Assembly (NCBI RefSeq): GCF_907164845.1
Contig: NZ_OU015430.1
Coordinates: 2,556,001 to 2,620,000, forward strand
Origin: Lysobacter luteus
GTDB lineage: Bacteria > Pseudomonadota > Gammaproteobacteria > Xanthomonadales > Xanthomonadaceae
Length of the DNA: 64,000 nucleotides
Direction: 5' to 3'
A program made the translations under genes and the position numbers. Positions 36,152 to 45,132 of the stretch are shown here, piece by piece; position 1 is the stretch's first letter; every line of letters starts with the position of its first letter. The notes under the pieces were generated by a model, which was not told the origin of the DNA, searched no databases, and saw only the letters and a list, made by a program, of their open reading frames with translations.

Positions 36152-36200
36152 TTGCGTTCCGCCGGAACCGGCGGCGCGCGCCCCACCCAAGGACCCCGCC

Positions 36201-36644
36201 ATGACCCTCAAGCAGCAGCTCACCGACGACATGAAGGCCGCCATGAAGGGCGGCGACAAGCACAGCCTCGGCGTGATCCGGCTGATGAACGCCGCGATCA
36301 AGCAGAGGGAGATCGACGAGCGGATCGAGCTGGACGACGCGCAGGTGCTGGCGGTGCTCGACAAGATGGTCAAGCAGCGGCGCGACTCGGTCACCCAGTA
36401 CGAGGCTGCCAACCGCGAGGACCTGGCCGCGGTCGAGCGCGAGGAGATCACCGTGATCGAGCGCTACCTGCCGGCCAAGCTCGGCGAGGCCGAGATCATC
36501 GCCGCGATCGACGCGGCCAAGGCCGAGACCGGCGCCAGCAGCCAGGCCGACATCGGCAAGCTGATGGGCGTGCTCAAGCCGCGGCTGGCCGGCCAGGCCG
36601 ACATGGGCCTGGTGTCGAAGCTGGTGAAGCAGCGCCTGGGCTGA
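36201..36644 (+). CDS. yqeY: GatB/YqeY domain-containing protein
   Basis: 147-residue protein resembling the C-terminal tail domain of GatB, the tRNA-dependent amidotransferase subunit. Family motifs: 'DDMKAAMKGGDKHSLGVIRLMNAAIKQREID', 'YLPAKLGEAEI' and 'DIGKLMGVLKPRLAGQADMGLVSKLVKQ'. The free-standing form may bind tRNA; its role is not established. In many proteobacteria it sits between rpsU and dnaG, as here. The start is the ATG at 36201. Confidence 0.93.
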   Translation: MTLKQQLTDDMKAAMKGGDKHSLGVIRLMNAAIKQREIDERIELDDAQVLAVLDKMVKQRRDSVTQYEAANREDLAAVEREEITVIERYLPAKLGEAEIIAAIDAAKAETGASSQADIGKLMGVLKPRLAGQADMGLVSKLVKQRLG

Positions 36645-36666
36645 ACCGCCCGGGTGGCGCACGACG

Positions 36667-36686
36667 AGGCCGGGACATCCCGGCCT
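36667..36686 (+). terminator. Hairpin terminator after yqeY
   Basis: Perfect 9-bp stem AGGCCGGGA / TCCCGGCCT with an essentially minimal loop, followed by TTCGCGTTT. It lies 22 bp beyond the yqeY stop. Confidence 0.7.
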
Positions 36687-36787
36687 TTCGCGTTTCCGGG
36701 GCTGGCAGCCGCCGCTATCCGTCGACCCACTCGACGCTAACCTCGTCGCCCCGATACTGGCGGGGCATCCTCCACAAACGACACTCC

Positions 36788-37777
36788 ATGGCCGACCGAT
36801 CCCCGAATCCCGCAACGCCTGCCCGCCGTGCCGGCGAAGACGTGCCCGAGACGGACCAGCCGGATCTTGGCGAACGCCTCGACGAACTGCAGGAGCGGAT
36901 CGAGGAAAGCTGGCCGGCGAAGTTCATCCATCGCTTCTTCGCCTACGACCTGCTGGCGCTGGCCGCCGCGCTGTCGTTCTACACCCTGCTCTCGCTGGCG
37001 CCGCTGGTACTGATGCTGCTGTGGTTGACCACCGCGCTGCTGCCCACTGCGCAGGAGGAATTCTTCCGGCAGGTCGGCCTGCTGGTCGGACCGCAGGTCG
37101 AAGAAACCGCGCGGCTGATCGTCGCCAACGCCGAGCGCCGTCCCGGCACCGGCTCGCTGGCCGCGCTGCTCGGCACCGGCGCGTTGCTGGTCGGCGCGTC
37201 GGTCGTGTTCGGCCAGTTGCAGGCCGCCCTCAACCGGGTATTCCGCTCCGATGCGCGCGCACTCGGGCTGCTGGCGTGGCTGCGCAAGCGCCTGCTGTCG
37301 TTCGGCATGGCCATTGCAGTCGGTTTCCTGTTGGTGGTGTCGATGGCGGTACAGGCCGCCCTCGCGGTCGTGATGGCATGGCTGCCGGACCTGTTGCCGG
37401 TGTTCGCGGAGGCGTTTTCGCTGGTGCTCTACGCACTGGTGTTCGCCGGCATGTACCGGCTGCTGCCGGATCGCCCGGTCAGTCCGTCGCGCGCCTTGGC
37501 GGGCGGCGCGCTGACTGCCGGACTGTTCATCGTGGGCCGCTGGGCGATCGGCCTGTACCTCGGCCAGGCCAGCCTGGGCAACGCCTACGGGCCGGCCGGC
37601 GGCCTGGTGGTGATGCTGGTGTGGCTGTACTACTGCGCGGTGGTGTTCCTGGCGGGTGCCCTGATTACGGCGATGCTCGACGAGCATGCGCGGGTCTCCC
37701 GCCGGCTGGCGCGCCAGCGCGCACGCGCCGACCGCACGCCCCCGGCCGCGACCGACGCAACCACCGGCCGCCCGTGA
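36788..37777 (+). CDS. YihY/BrkB family inner membrane protein
   Basis: 329-residue integral membrane protein with about six hydrophobic segments. Typical motifs are 'FFAYDLLALAAALSFYTLLSLAPLVLMLL', 'NRVFRSDARALGLLAWLRKRLLSFGM', 'MYRLLPDRPVSPSRALAGGALTAGLFIVGRWAIGLYLGQASLGNAYGPAGGLVVMLVWLYY'. The family was once called ribonuclease BN by mistake; its actual role is unknown, possibly transport. Cytoplasmic tails at both ends are acidic at the N-terminus and basic at the C-terminus. It is inserted between yqeY and dnaG. Confidence 0.93.
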   Translation: MADRSPNPATPARRAGEDVPETDQPDLGERLDELQERIEESWPAKFIHRFFAYDLLALAAALSFYTLLSLAPLVLMLLWLTTALLPTAQEEFFRQVGLLVGPQVEETARLIVANAERRPGTGSLAALLGTGALLVGASVVFGQLQAALNRVFRSDARALGLLAWLRKRLLSFGMAIAVGFLLVVSMAVQAALAVVMAWLPDLLPVFAEAFSLVLYALVFAGMYRLLPDRPVSPSRALAGGALTAGLFIVGRWAIGLYLGQASLGNAYGPAGGLVVMLVWLYYCAVVFLAGALITAMLDEHARVSRRLARQRARADRTPPAATDATTGRP

Positions 37778-37839
37778 CCGCCCCGGCGGTGGCATCCTAG
37801 CGGTCCGCTTCATCGTTACCGCGCCCGGTCCGGGCAGCC

Positions 37840-39606
37840 ATGGCCCGCATTCCCGACGCCTTCATCGACGACCTGCTCGCCCGCACCGACATCGTCGAGC
37901 TGGTGGGCGCGCGCGTGCCGCTCAAGCGGCAGGGCAAGGAGTACTCGGCGCGCTGCCCGTTCCACGACGAGCGCTCGCCGAGCTTCACGGTCTCGCCGGG
38001 CAAGCAGTTCTACCACTGCTTCGGCTGTGGCGCGCACGGCACCGCGATCAAGTTCCTGATGGAGTACGACCGGCTGGAGTTCCTGGACGCGGTCGAGGAA
38101 CTGGCGCGCCAGAACGGGATGGAGGTGCCGCGCGACACCTTCCAGCGCAACGCCAACCCCGACAGCCAGGACCTGTACTCGGCGATGGAGGCGGCGGCGA
38201 CCTTCTACCGCCGGCAACTGGCCGCCACCCCGCGCGCGCGGGCCTACCTCGACGACCGCGGGGTCGACGCGGGTATCCGCGAGCGCTTCGGGATCGGTTA
38301 CGCGCCCGGTGGGTTCAACGCGCTGCGCGACGCGCTCGGCAGCGATGAGCGCCGGATGCGGCTGCTCGAGCGCGGCGGCCTGTTCTCGAAGAACGACAGC
38401 GGCCGCGTCTACGACAAGTTCCGCGATCGGGTGATGTTCCCGATCCACGACCGGCGCGGCCGCACGATCGGCTTCGGCGGCCGCGTACTGGCGCCGGAGG
38501 AGGACGGCCGGGACCCCGGCCCGAAGTACCTCAACTCGCCCGAGACGGAGCTGTTCCACAAGGGGCGCGAACTGTACGGCCTGTGGCAGGTCCGCCAGGC
38601 CAACAAGAAGATCGAGCGGCTGGTGGTGGTCGAGGGCTACATGGACGTGGTCGCGCTGTTCCAGCACGGGGTCGAGACCGCGGTCGCGACGCTGGGGACC
38701 GCCACGACCCCGGACCACGCCGAACTGCTGTTCCGGAACGCACCCGACGTCTATTTCTGCTTCGATGGCGACCGCGCCGGGCGCGGCGCGGCGTGGAAGG
38801 CGCTCGAGTCGGTGCTGCCGCGGATGAAGGACGGCCGGCAGGCATTCTTCCTGTTCCTGCCCGAGGGCGAGGATCCCGACACGATCGTCCGCAAGGAAGG
38901 CGCGGCCGGTTTCGACGCGCGCCTGCGCGAGGCGGTGCCGCTGTCGCGGTTCCTGTTCGACTCGCTCGCCGCGGAGGTCAATCTCGGCACGCTGGAAGGC
39001 AAGGGCCGGCTGGCCGAGCGGGCCAAGCCGCTGCTCGCGCAGATCCCCGATGGCGCCTTCGCCGACCTCATGCGCCAACGGCTGACGGAACTGACGGGCG
39101 TCGGCGCACGCGCGAGCAGCCCGGAAACCCACGTACCGGCGCAGCGCGCACGGGCGCCGTCGCGGGGCACCCCGACGCCTCGGCGCAGCCTGGTCCGCGC
39201 CGCAATCGCACTGCTGCTGCAGCGTCCGGCGCTCGCGCTGGAGCTGGAGCCGCCGTTCCGCTTCGCCACGCTGCGCCAGCCCGGCATCGAACTGCTGGTC
39301 GACCTGCTCGGCCTGATCTATGCGCGCCCGGACATCGGCACCGGCTCGCTGGTCGAACACTTCGCCGGGCGCGAGGAATACAGCGCGCTGCAGAAGCTGG
39401 CCTCGCAGTCGCTGGCCGGCGACGAAGGCAAGTGGCGCGACGAACTGCTCGACGCGATCGCACAGCTCGATCGCCAGACCCTGCAGCAGCGCATCGAAGA
39501 GTTGCAGGCGATCCTCCACGAGGGTGGTCGCGGCGCACTCACCGCCGGGGAACAGGCTGAACTGCGCGAGTTGCTCGGCGCTGTCGGACGGGCCCGCCGG
39601 ACATGA
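37840..39606 (+). CDS. dnaG: DNA primase DnaG
   Basis: Synthesises RNA primers for replication. The 588-residue protein has an N-terminal zinc-binding domain (CPFHDERSPSFTVSPGKQFYHCFGCG: CxxH...CxxC, residues 40-65) and the RNA polymerase core with 'IPDRRGR'-like 'PIHDRRGRTIGFGGRVL'. The TOPRIM metal site follows (VVVEGYMDVVAL with Glu, then FCFDGDRAGRGA with the DxD). A C-terminal helicase-binding domain (about 440-588) completes it. No rpoD follows, unlike the classical rpsU-dnaG-rpoD operon. Confidence 0.98.
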   Translation: MARIPDAFIDDLLARTDIVELVGARVPLKRQGKEYSARCPFHDERSPSFTVSPGKQFYHCFGCGAHGTAIKFLMEYDRLEFLDAVEELARQNGMEVPRDTFQRNANPDSQDLYSAMEAAATFYRRQLAATPRARAYLDDRGVDAGIRERFGIGYAPGGFNALRDALGSDERRMRLLERGGLFSKNDSGRVYDKFRDRVMFPIHDRRGRTIGFGGRVLAPEEDGRDPGPKYLNSPETELFHKGRELYGLWQVRQANKKIERLVVVEGYMDVVALFQHGVETAVATLGTATTPDHAELLFRNAPDVYFCFDGDRAGRGAAWKALESVLPRMKDGRQAFFLFLPEGEDPDTIVRKEGAAGFDARLREAVPLSRFLFDSLAAEVNLGTLEGKGRLAERAKPLLAQIPDGAFADLMRQRLTELTGVGARASSPETHVPAQRARAPSRGTPTPRRSLVRAAIALLLQRPALALELEPPFRFATLRQPGIELLVDLLGLIYARPDIGTGSLVEHFAGREEYSALQKLASQSLAGDEGKWRDELLDAIAQLDRQTLQQRIEELQAILHEGGRGALTAGEQAELRELLGAVGRARRT

Positions 39607-39715
39607 CCGGCGGCGGCTGAACGGCCGCCACGCAAGCGTTTCACCCGGTTTTCATACACCCGGCGACGACGCGGCGGCGCCTACAGTCGGTGGCGTTCCT
39701 CCGGAGACACCACCC

Positions 39716-40270
39716 ATGCGCCGCCCGTCGATCACTACCCCCATCCTCCTTACCGGTGCCGCCGCGCTGCTGCTGGTCGTCGGCTGCCGCGGTCCCGAGC
39801 TGGCCGAGGTCCAGGCCGCTCCGCCGCCGCCCGTCGTCAAGAAGATCGACCCGCGCGTGGCAGCCGAACAGGCGCTGGTGGCCTACATGGAAACGGTCGG
39901 TACCGACGAGGCGCCGCAGTACCGCGAGGCCCGCAGCGACCTCGACGGAGACGGCGCCGACGACCTCCTGATGTTGCTGGACGACCCGCTGTGGTGCGAT
40001 GCCGACGGCTGCCCGCTGCTGGTGTTCCACGGCGAGGCGGACGGTAGCTACACGCTGGTCGGGCGCACCGATACCACCCACGCACCGATCGCGCTGGGCA
40101 AGCACCGCAATAATGGCTGGCACGACCTGCTGGTCGGCGTGGGCGGTGGCACGACCCAGGCCGGCACCGTCGCCCTGCAGTTCGACGGCGAGGGCTACCC
40201 GGTCGATCCCACGATGGTGGCGTTGCTGGCCAACGAGTCGGCCCCGGTGGTGCAGACGCTGTTCGAATAA
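39716..40270 (+). CDS. Uncharacterised lipoprotein with a calcium-loop-like motif
   Basis: 184-residue lipoprotein (MRRPSITTPILLTGAAALLLVVGC, Cys at residue 24). A Pro-rich linker leads to a compact domain. The stretch DLDGDGADDLL (about residues 78-88) looks like a calcium-binding loop of the FG-GAP/EF-hand-like type, followed by 'DDPLWCDADGCPLLVFHGE' with a Cys pair. Later segments ('WHDLLVGVGGGTTQAGTVALQFDGEGY') are beta-rich. No named family is recognised. It converges on the cytochrome oxidase cluster. Confidence 0.68.
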   Translation: MRRPSITTPILLTGAAALLLVVGCRGPELAEVQAAPPPPVVKKIDPRVAAEQALVAYMETVGTDEAPQYREARSDLDGDGADDLLMLLDDPLWCDADGCPLLVFHGEADGSYTLVGRTDTTHAPIALGKHRNNGWHDLLVGVGGGTTQAGTVALQFDGEGYPVDPTMVALLANESAPVVQTLFE

Positions 40271-40325
40271 CAGAGCCGCCGCCGGGCCGCGGCGGTCAGC
40301 TGCGACGACCAGCCCGCTTGCGTCG

Positions 40326-41246
40326 TCAGCCGACGGGCCGAAGCTCGAACGCCGCCGCCGGCTCCATCAGCGGCAGCAGCCAGTGGTCGACCAGCAGGAA
40401 CGCGAAGAGCGCCATCAAGTACACGATCGAGTACTTGAACACCTCCATCGCGTACAGCTCGTCGGGCGGGTCCATCAGCCGCCAGGCGTGCCAGAGGAAC
40501 ACCGCGCCCAGCACCAGCGCGCCACCGAGGTAGAACAGTCCGCTCATGCCGGTGGCCCACGGCAACACCGTCACCACCACCAGCAGCACGGTGTAGAACA
40601 GGATCTGCCAGCGGGTGTACTCGACCCCGTGGGTGACCGGCAGCATCGGCACCATCGCCTTGCGGTAGTCCTCGCGGCGGAAGATCGCCAACGCCCAGAA
40701 GTGCGGCGGCGTCCAGACGAAGATGATCAGCACCAGCAGCAGCGCGTGCGGGTCGAGCGTGCCGGTGATCGCGGCCCATCCCAGCGCGGGCGGCGCGGCG
40801 CCGGCGATGCCGCCGATGACGATGTTCTGCGGCGTGGCCCGCTTGAGGAACACCGTGTAGATGACCGCATAGCCGATCAGCGAGGCGAAGGTCAGCAGCG
40901 CGGTCAACACGTTGACCCAGACCAGCAGGATCACCATCGAGGCCGCCGCCAGCAGCAGCGCGAACACGAGCGCCTGGCGCGGGCTCACCTGGCCGGCGAC
41001 GATCGGCCGCCACGAGGTCCGCGCCATCTTGGCGTCGATGCGCGAGTCCAGCAGCTGGTTGATCGCCGCCGCGGACGAGGCCGCCAGCCAGATGCCGAGG
41101 AAGCCGAGCACGGACTCCTTCAGCGGCGGCAGCCCCGGCACGGCCAGGAACATGCCGATCGCCGCGGTGAATACGATCAGCGCGACCACCCGGGGTTTGG
41201 TGAGGTCCCAGTACTGTCGCAGCGTCGGTCGCATTGCCGTGCCCAT
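40326..41246 (-). CDS. ctaB: Protoheme IX farnesyltransferase (heme O synthase)
   Basis: Attaches a farnesyl group to heme B, the first step toward heme A for the aa3 oxidase. The 306-residue membrane protein has about nine helices and the UbiA-type Asp-rich motifs [19 protein letters not shown] (first) and '[19 protein letters not shown]', '[27 protein letters not shown]' (second region). The start ATG at 41246 overlaps the ctaA stop (ATGA); an ATG five codons on is also possible. It is the last gene of the oxidase cluster. cyoE is a synonym. Confidence 0.95.
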   Translation of the reverse strand: MGTAMRPTLRQYWDLTKPRVVALIVFTAAIGMFLAVPGLPPLKESVLGFLGIWLAASSAAAINQLLDSRIDAKMARTSWRPIVAGQVSPRQALVFALLLAAASMVILLVWVNVLTALLTFASLIGYAVIYTVFLKRATPQNIVIGGIAGAAPPALGWAAITGTLDPHALLLVLIIFVWTPPHFWALAIFRREDYRKAMVPMLPVTHGVEYTRWQILFYTVLLVVVTVLPWATGMSGLFYLGGALVLGAVFLWHAWRLMDPPDELYAMEVFKYSIVYLMALFAFLLVDHWLLPLMEPAAAFELRPVG

Positions 41247-42418
41247 CACGCCTCCGGTGCGCGTACGCGCGCCAGCAGCGAGACCAGCACGAACAGCAGC
41301 AGCACCGCACCGGCGTTGTGCAGCACCGCCGTCCACAGCGGCAACGCCAGCTTGACGTTGGCGATGCCCAGGGCGACCTGCGCGATCGCCAGCGCGCCGA
41401 GCAGGCTGGCCCAGCCGCGGAGGCCTGGCGTGCGCAGCAGCCGCGCGACCAGCCACAGCAGGTAGGCGAACACGACCACCGCCATCATCCGGTGGGCCAT
41501 CTGGATCGCGATGCGCGACTGGCCGTCGAGGATGCCGCCTTCGTAGTCGACGCCGATGCCGCGCCACAGCACGAAGCCCTCGCTGAAGTCGGTCGGCGGC
41601 CACCAGCGGCCGACGCAGGTCGGGAAATCGGTACCGCAGGCCAGCGCCGCATAGTTGGCGCTGGTCCAGCCGCCGAGCGCGATCTGCACGCCCAGCAGCA
41701 CCAGCCCGACCATCAACAGCACGCGCACGCGCCCGGCCTCGGCCAGGCGGATCGGCAACCCGGTGGCACGCCATGCCATCCACAGCAGCAGCGAGAACGT
41801 CAGCAGTCCACCCAGCAGGTGCCCCATCACGACGATGGGCTTGAGCAGCCACGTCACCGTCCACATCCCGAGCAGGGCCTGGAAGATGATCACCGCCAGC
41901 GTGACCGCCGCCACCCGGGCCAGGTCGAGGTTGCTCCAGCGCAGCGCGGCCACCAGCAGGATCGCCTCGCCGGCGATCGCCAGCACCGACGCGGCCACGT
42001 GCTCGCCGCGCATGTACAGCGGGATCGCGATCGCGACCAGCGCGGCAGCGGCCAGTACCTGGGCCATTCCGTACCGGCGGCGACGCGCGGCGAGCAGCGC
42101 GAGCGCCAGCGTCAGCACCCCCAGCGCGCCCGCGATCATCCGGTGGAACTGCTCGCGCCACGCCTTGTGCACCTCGACGGGCCGGATCGCGGTGGCGGCA
42201 TGGTCCGCGCCATGGGCGACCTCGGTCGGCCACGCGGCGCGGCCGTAGCAAGTCGGCCAGTCCGGACAGCTGAGCCCCGCGTCGGACAGACGGACGAAGG
42301 CACCGAACACGATCACGCCCAGCGCGAGCGCGACCGCCAGCCACGCAAGGCGGTGGAAATGGCGGGCCGGACGCGCGGCGGCGGGACGTGGTGTGGAGGA
42401 ATGGCGGGAGGCGGTCAT
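41246..42418 (-). CDS. ctaA: Heme A synthase (COX15/CtaA)
   Basis: Oxidises the methyl group of heme O to a formyl group to make heme A. The 390-residue protein has eight hydrophobic segments. Characteristic parts are '[24 protein letters not shown]' near the N-terminus (Cys pair), '[17 protein letters not shown]' with His ligands, '[18 protein letters not shown]', and '[18 protein letters not shown]' and '[16 protein letters not shown]' in the second half. It overlaps ctaB by one codon junction and lies 31 bp after the SCO-region gene. Confidence 0.95.
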   Translation of the reverse strand: MTASRHSSTPRPAAARPARHFHRLAWLAVALALGVIVFGAFVRLSDAGLSCPDWPTCYGRAAWPTEVAHGADHAATAIRPVEVHKAWREQFHRMIAGALGVLTLALALLAARRRRYGMAQVLAAAALVAIAIPLYMRGEHVAASVLAIAGEAILLVAALRWSNLDLARVAAVTLAVIIFQALLGMWTVTWLLKPIVVMGHLLGGLLTFSLLLWMAWRATGLPIRLAEAGRVRVLLMVGLVLLGVQIALGGWTSANYAALACGTDFPTCVGRWWPPTDFSEGFVLWRGIGVDYEGGILDGQSRIAIQMAHRMMAVVVFAYLLWLVARLLRTPGLRGWASLLGALAIAQVALGIANVKLALPLWTAVLHNAGAVLLLFVLVSLLARVRAPEA

Positions 42419-42449
42419 GCAGGTCTCTTGCAGCGGCGCGGGGCGCCGG

Positions 42450-43043
42450 TCAGATCAGCTTCAGGAGCTTGGCGACATCGGCGCGCAGCCCGACCGGATC
42501 GAACCCGGGAGGGTAGCGCAGGATCACGAACCCGTTCGGGTCGACCACGTACGCCGGCACGCCGCGCGCCGGATCGGCGTCGAGCCCCGGAAGCGCGGCG
42601 CGGAGGCGCGGTTCCGGCTGCACCACGTGCAGCGTCCGCGGGCGGGCGTCGGCCGGCGGCAGGCAGGCGTCCTCGCCGCAGATCCAGAGCAGGTGCACCC
42701 GGTCCGCGTCCTTGCCGAACAGCCGCCAGACGGTATCGAGGTCGTGCGCCAGGCGGTCGCAGCGTTCGCCGCACTGCGCGGGCGGCGCGACGACGATGCG
42801 CCAGGTCCGCAGTTCCGGCTGCCAGGCGTACTCGCCACCCTCGGCCAGCACCGGTACGACCTCGCGCAGGTCGGCCGGCGGATCGAGCAGCTCCCCGTGG
42901 TTCCTGCGCCCGTCCGGTTGCCAGCCGGAGAAGCGCAGGATGCCGGCCACCAGCATGCTGCCGAAGAACATCACGAAGATCGCGACCAGCAGGACGCGAT
43001 TCCGGTTGCGGGTGCGGAGGTCGACCCCTGCCGGTTCGTTCAT
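42450..43043 (-). CDS. Membrane-anchored thioredoxin-fold-like protein of the oxidase cluster
   Basis: 197-residue protein with one N-terminal membrane helix (about 18-37, VLLVAIFVMFFGSMLVAGIL) and a periplasmic domain. The domain follows a thioredoxin-like pattern ('TWRIVVAPPAQCGERCDRLAHDLDTVWRLFGKDADRVHLLWICGEDAC', then 'VPAYVVDPNGFVILRYPPGFDP'). The CxxxC (CGERC) sits where SCO1 has its copper/redox CxxxC, although the SCO signature is weak. A role in CuA assembly is an inference from motif and place. The ATG at 43043 is favoured over 43088. Confidence 0.75.
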   Translation of the reverse strand: MNEPAGVDLRTRNRNRVLLVAIFVMFFGSMLVAGILRFSGWQPDGRRNHGELLDPPADLREVVPVLAEGGEYAWQPELRTWRIVVAPPAQCGERCDRLAHDLDTVWRLFGKDADRVHLLWICGEDACLPPADARPRTLHVVQPEPRLRAALPGLDADPARGVPAYVVDPNGFVILRYPPGFDPVGLRADVAKLLKLI

Positions 43044-43071
43044 GGCGACATCACTCCTGCAGCGTGCGTGT

Positions 43072-43812
43072 TCATCGGCGTGGCCCACCGGTCACCGGGC
43101 GGCGCCTGCGAAAGGTGAGGATCAGTGCGGTGGCCAGCACCGCGAGCGCGAGGCCGAACCACTGCACCGCATAGCCGCGGTGCTTGTCCGGCGGCAAGGT
43201 GTTGGCGAGCAGCTCCAGGTCGCGCTCGTAGCCCAGCTCCATGGCCGGGTCGAGCCGCAACACGCGCGGTGCCAGCGGGCCCGGCAGGCCGGTTTCGGCG
43301 GCGATGGCCGCCATGTCGACACGAGTCAGCAACCACTGGTCACCGCTCTGGACCAGTCCTCGCCCCAACGCGATGCCGCTCGACGGCGGGGCCGCCAGCA
43401 GGCCGCGCAACTGGATGTCGCCCTCGGGCCGCGGGATGACCGGCAGCTCGCGCGATGGGGGCAGCGGCATCCAGCCCATGTCGACCAGCATTGGCCCTGC
43501 GCCTTCCGGAATAAAGACGCGGTAGATGCGCACGCCGACCCTGCCCTCGCGCTGCTGGTTATCCAGCAGCAGCGCGCCGCGCGCGTCGAACCTCCCCGCG
43601 CCGGCGGCCCAGTCGTACTGCCCGGCGCTGTGGGGATCGTGCGCCGCGGCCAGCGGAACGACTTCGCGCCGGGTCATTACACGGTCGGCTGCATCGAGCA
43701 TCGCCTGCTTCTCGACCGCACGCTGCTGCTGCCACCGGCCCAGGCTCGCGAACGCCGCGATCGTCGCGATCGCGAGCAGCCAACCCACCACCAGGGTGCC
43801 CCGACGGCTCAC
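43072..43812 (-). CDS. SURF1-family cytochrome oxidase biogenesis protein
   Basis: 246-residue protein with two terminal membrane helices (about 8-26 and 218-236) enclosing a periplasmic domain, the SURF1 layout. It assists heme A insertion into subunit I. Family marks: 'ASLGRWQQQRAVEKQAML', 'GRFDARGALLLDNQQREGRVGVRIYRVF', 'LVDMGWMP' and the final 'KHRGYAVQWFGLALAVLATALIL'. No ATG fits; the GTG at 43812 (VSRRGTLVVGWLL) is taken as the start, so it is divergent from the DUF2909 gene with 81 bp between. Confidence 0.9.
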   Translation of the reverse strand: MSRRGTLVVGWLLAIATIAAFASLGRWQQQRAVEKQAMLDAADRVMTRREVVPLAAAHDPHSAGQYDWAAGAGRFDARGALLLDNQQREGRVGVRIYRVFIPEGAGPMLVDMGWMPLPPSRELPVIPRPEGDIQLRGLLAAPPSSGIALGRGLVQSGDQWLLTRVDMAAIAAETGLPGPLAPRVLRLDPAMELGYERDLELLANTLPPDKHRGYAVQWFGLALAVLATALILTFRRRRPVTGGPRR

Positions 43813-43893
43813 TGCGACACGGCCTGCGGCTGCGATAATGCGGGCACCGCGGCGGACGCCGCCCGACCGAGCGCCGCGCGCCGGAGCTGCCTG

Positions 43894-44100
43894 ATGAAGA
43901 CCCTGCTGATCGTCGGCTTCCTGATTCTCATACTCTGGAACCTCGGTGCCGGCCTCTATTACATGCTGGTCGACAAGGGCGAGAGCAAGCGCACGGTCAA
44001 TGCGCTGACCCGTCGCATCGTGCTGTCCATCGCCTTGGTCCTGATGGTGGTGGTGGCCGCGAAACTGGGGTGGATCGAGTTCCACGGCGTCGGCCGCTGA
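43894..44100 (+). CDS. DUF2909 twin-transmembrane protein
   Basis: 68-residue protein with two hydrophobic segments (about 4-24, LLIVGFLILILWNLGAGLYYML, and 42-58, IVLSIALVLMVVVAAKLGW) separated by a charged loop 'VDKGESKRTVNALTRRIV'. This is the DUF2909 pattern, found almost only inside aa3 oxidase clusters. It is encoded against the oxidase genes on both sides. Function is unknown; an assembly role is inferred from context. Confidence 0.82.
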   Translation: MKTLLIVGFLILILWNLGAGLYYMLVDKGESKRTVNALTRRIVLSIALVLMVVVAAKLGWIEFHGVGR

Positions 44101-44109
44101 GGCGTGGCA

Positions 44110-44215
44110 GGCCGGTCATCCGGCCGGGGCCTGAAACGCCACAACCGCGACGCGCGCGGTTGCCGGCAAAACGGTGGCCGCGGCCGCGGTCCCCTGGGAC
44201 CAGCGGCCGGCAGGC
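44110..44215. terminator. Cluster of hairpins between convergent DUF2909 and coxC genes
   Basis: Three neighbouring stem-loops: GGCCGG-TCAT-CCGGCC (44110-44125), CAACCGCG-ACGCG-CGCGGTTG (44142-44162) and an imperfect one centred on GGTCCCCTGGGACC (about 44188-44201). No T-tracts follow, so their terminator role is an inference from position. Confidence 0.4.
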
Positions 44216-44220
44216 CCGCG

Positions 44221-45099
44221 TCAGAGCACGTAGACGAACAGGAACAGGCCGAGCCAGACCACGTCGACGAAGTGCCAGTACCACGCGACCGCCTCGAACG
44301 CGAAGTGGTTGTCGCGGTCGAAGTGGCCCTTGAGGCAACGGAACCAGATCACCGCGAGCATGATGGTACCCAGCGTCACGTGCAGGCCGTGGAAGCCGGT
44401 CAGCATGAAGAAGGTCGAACCGTAGATACCCGATCCGAGGGTCAGGTTGAGTTCCTGGTAGGCGTGGATGTACTCCTCGGCCTGGAAGAACAGGAACACA
44501 AGGCCCAGCAGCACCGTCGCGCCGAGCCACACCAGCAGCGCGCGGCGGTGGCCGGCCTTGAGCGCGTGGTGGGCGGCGGTGACCGTCGCGCCGGAGGTCA
44601 GCAGGATCAGCGTGTTGAGCAGCGGCAGGCCCCAGGCAGGGATGGTCTGGAACTGGCCGCCGACCGCGGCGGGACCGTTGCTCGGCCAGGCCGCGCTGAA
44701 GCCCTCCCACAGCAGATTGTTGGTCGCCATGCCGTCCCCGGCGCCACCCAGCCACGGCAACGCGTATTGCCGGGCGTAGAACAGGGCGCCGAAGAACGCG
44801 GCGAAGAACATCACCTCGGAGAAGATGAACCAGATCATCCCCATCCGGAACGAGACGTCGACCTGCCGGTTGTAGTGGCCGCGGACGGACTCGCGGATCA
44901 CGTCACCGAACCAGCCAAACAGCACGGCCACCAGCAGCGCGACACCGATCAGGAAGGTGGCCCGGCCCCAGCTGACGTCGTTGAGCCAGGTGGCGAAACC
45001 GACCATCGCCACGAACAGCGCGATCGAGCCGAGGAACGGCCAGCGGCTGCTGTGCGGGACGAAGTAGATGTTGGCGTCTGGCGTTTGGGCTTGGGCCAT
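44221..45099 (-). CDS. ctaE: Cytochrome c oxidase subunit III
   Basis: 292-residue membrane subunit of the aa3 oxidase. It shows 'MIWFIFSEVMFFAAFFGALFYAR', 'TLILLTSGATVTAAHHALKAGHRRALLVWL', 'LTGFHGLHVTLGTIMLAVIWFR' and the last helix 'VAWYWHFVDVVWLGLFLFVYVL', all standard CoxC segments. The first 20 residues carry 'YFVPHSSRWPFLGSIALF'. coxC is a synonym. It is 33 bp after ctaG. Confidence 0.97.
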   Translation of the reverse strand: MAQAQTPDANIYFVPHSSRWPFLGSIALFVAMVGFATWLNDVSWGRATFLIGVALLVAVLFGWFGDVIRESVRGHYNRQVDVSFRMGMIWFIFSEVMFFAAFFGALFYARQYALPWLGGAGDGMATNNLLWEGFSAAWPSNGPAAVGGQFQTIPAWGLPLLNTLILLTSGATVTAAHHALKAGHRRALLVWLGATVLLGLVFLFFQAEEYIHAYQELNLTLGSGIYGSTFFMLTGFHGLHVTLGTIMLAVIWFRCLKGHFDRDNHFAFEAVAWYWHFVDVVWLGLFLFVYVL

Positions 45100-45132
45100 G
45101 GCGGCGGTTCCGTGGTTCGTGGATGCGTGGCG

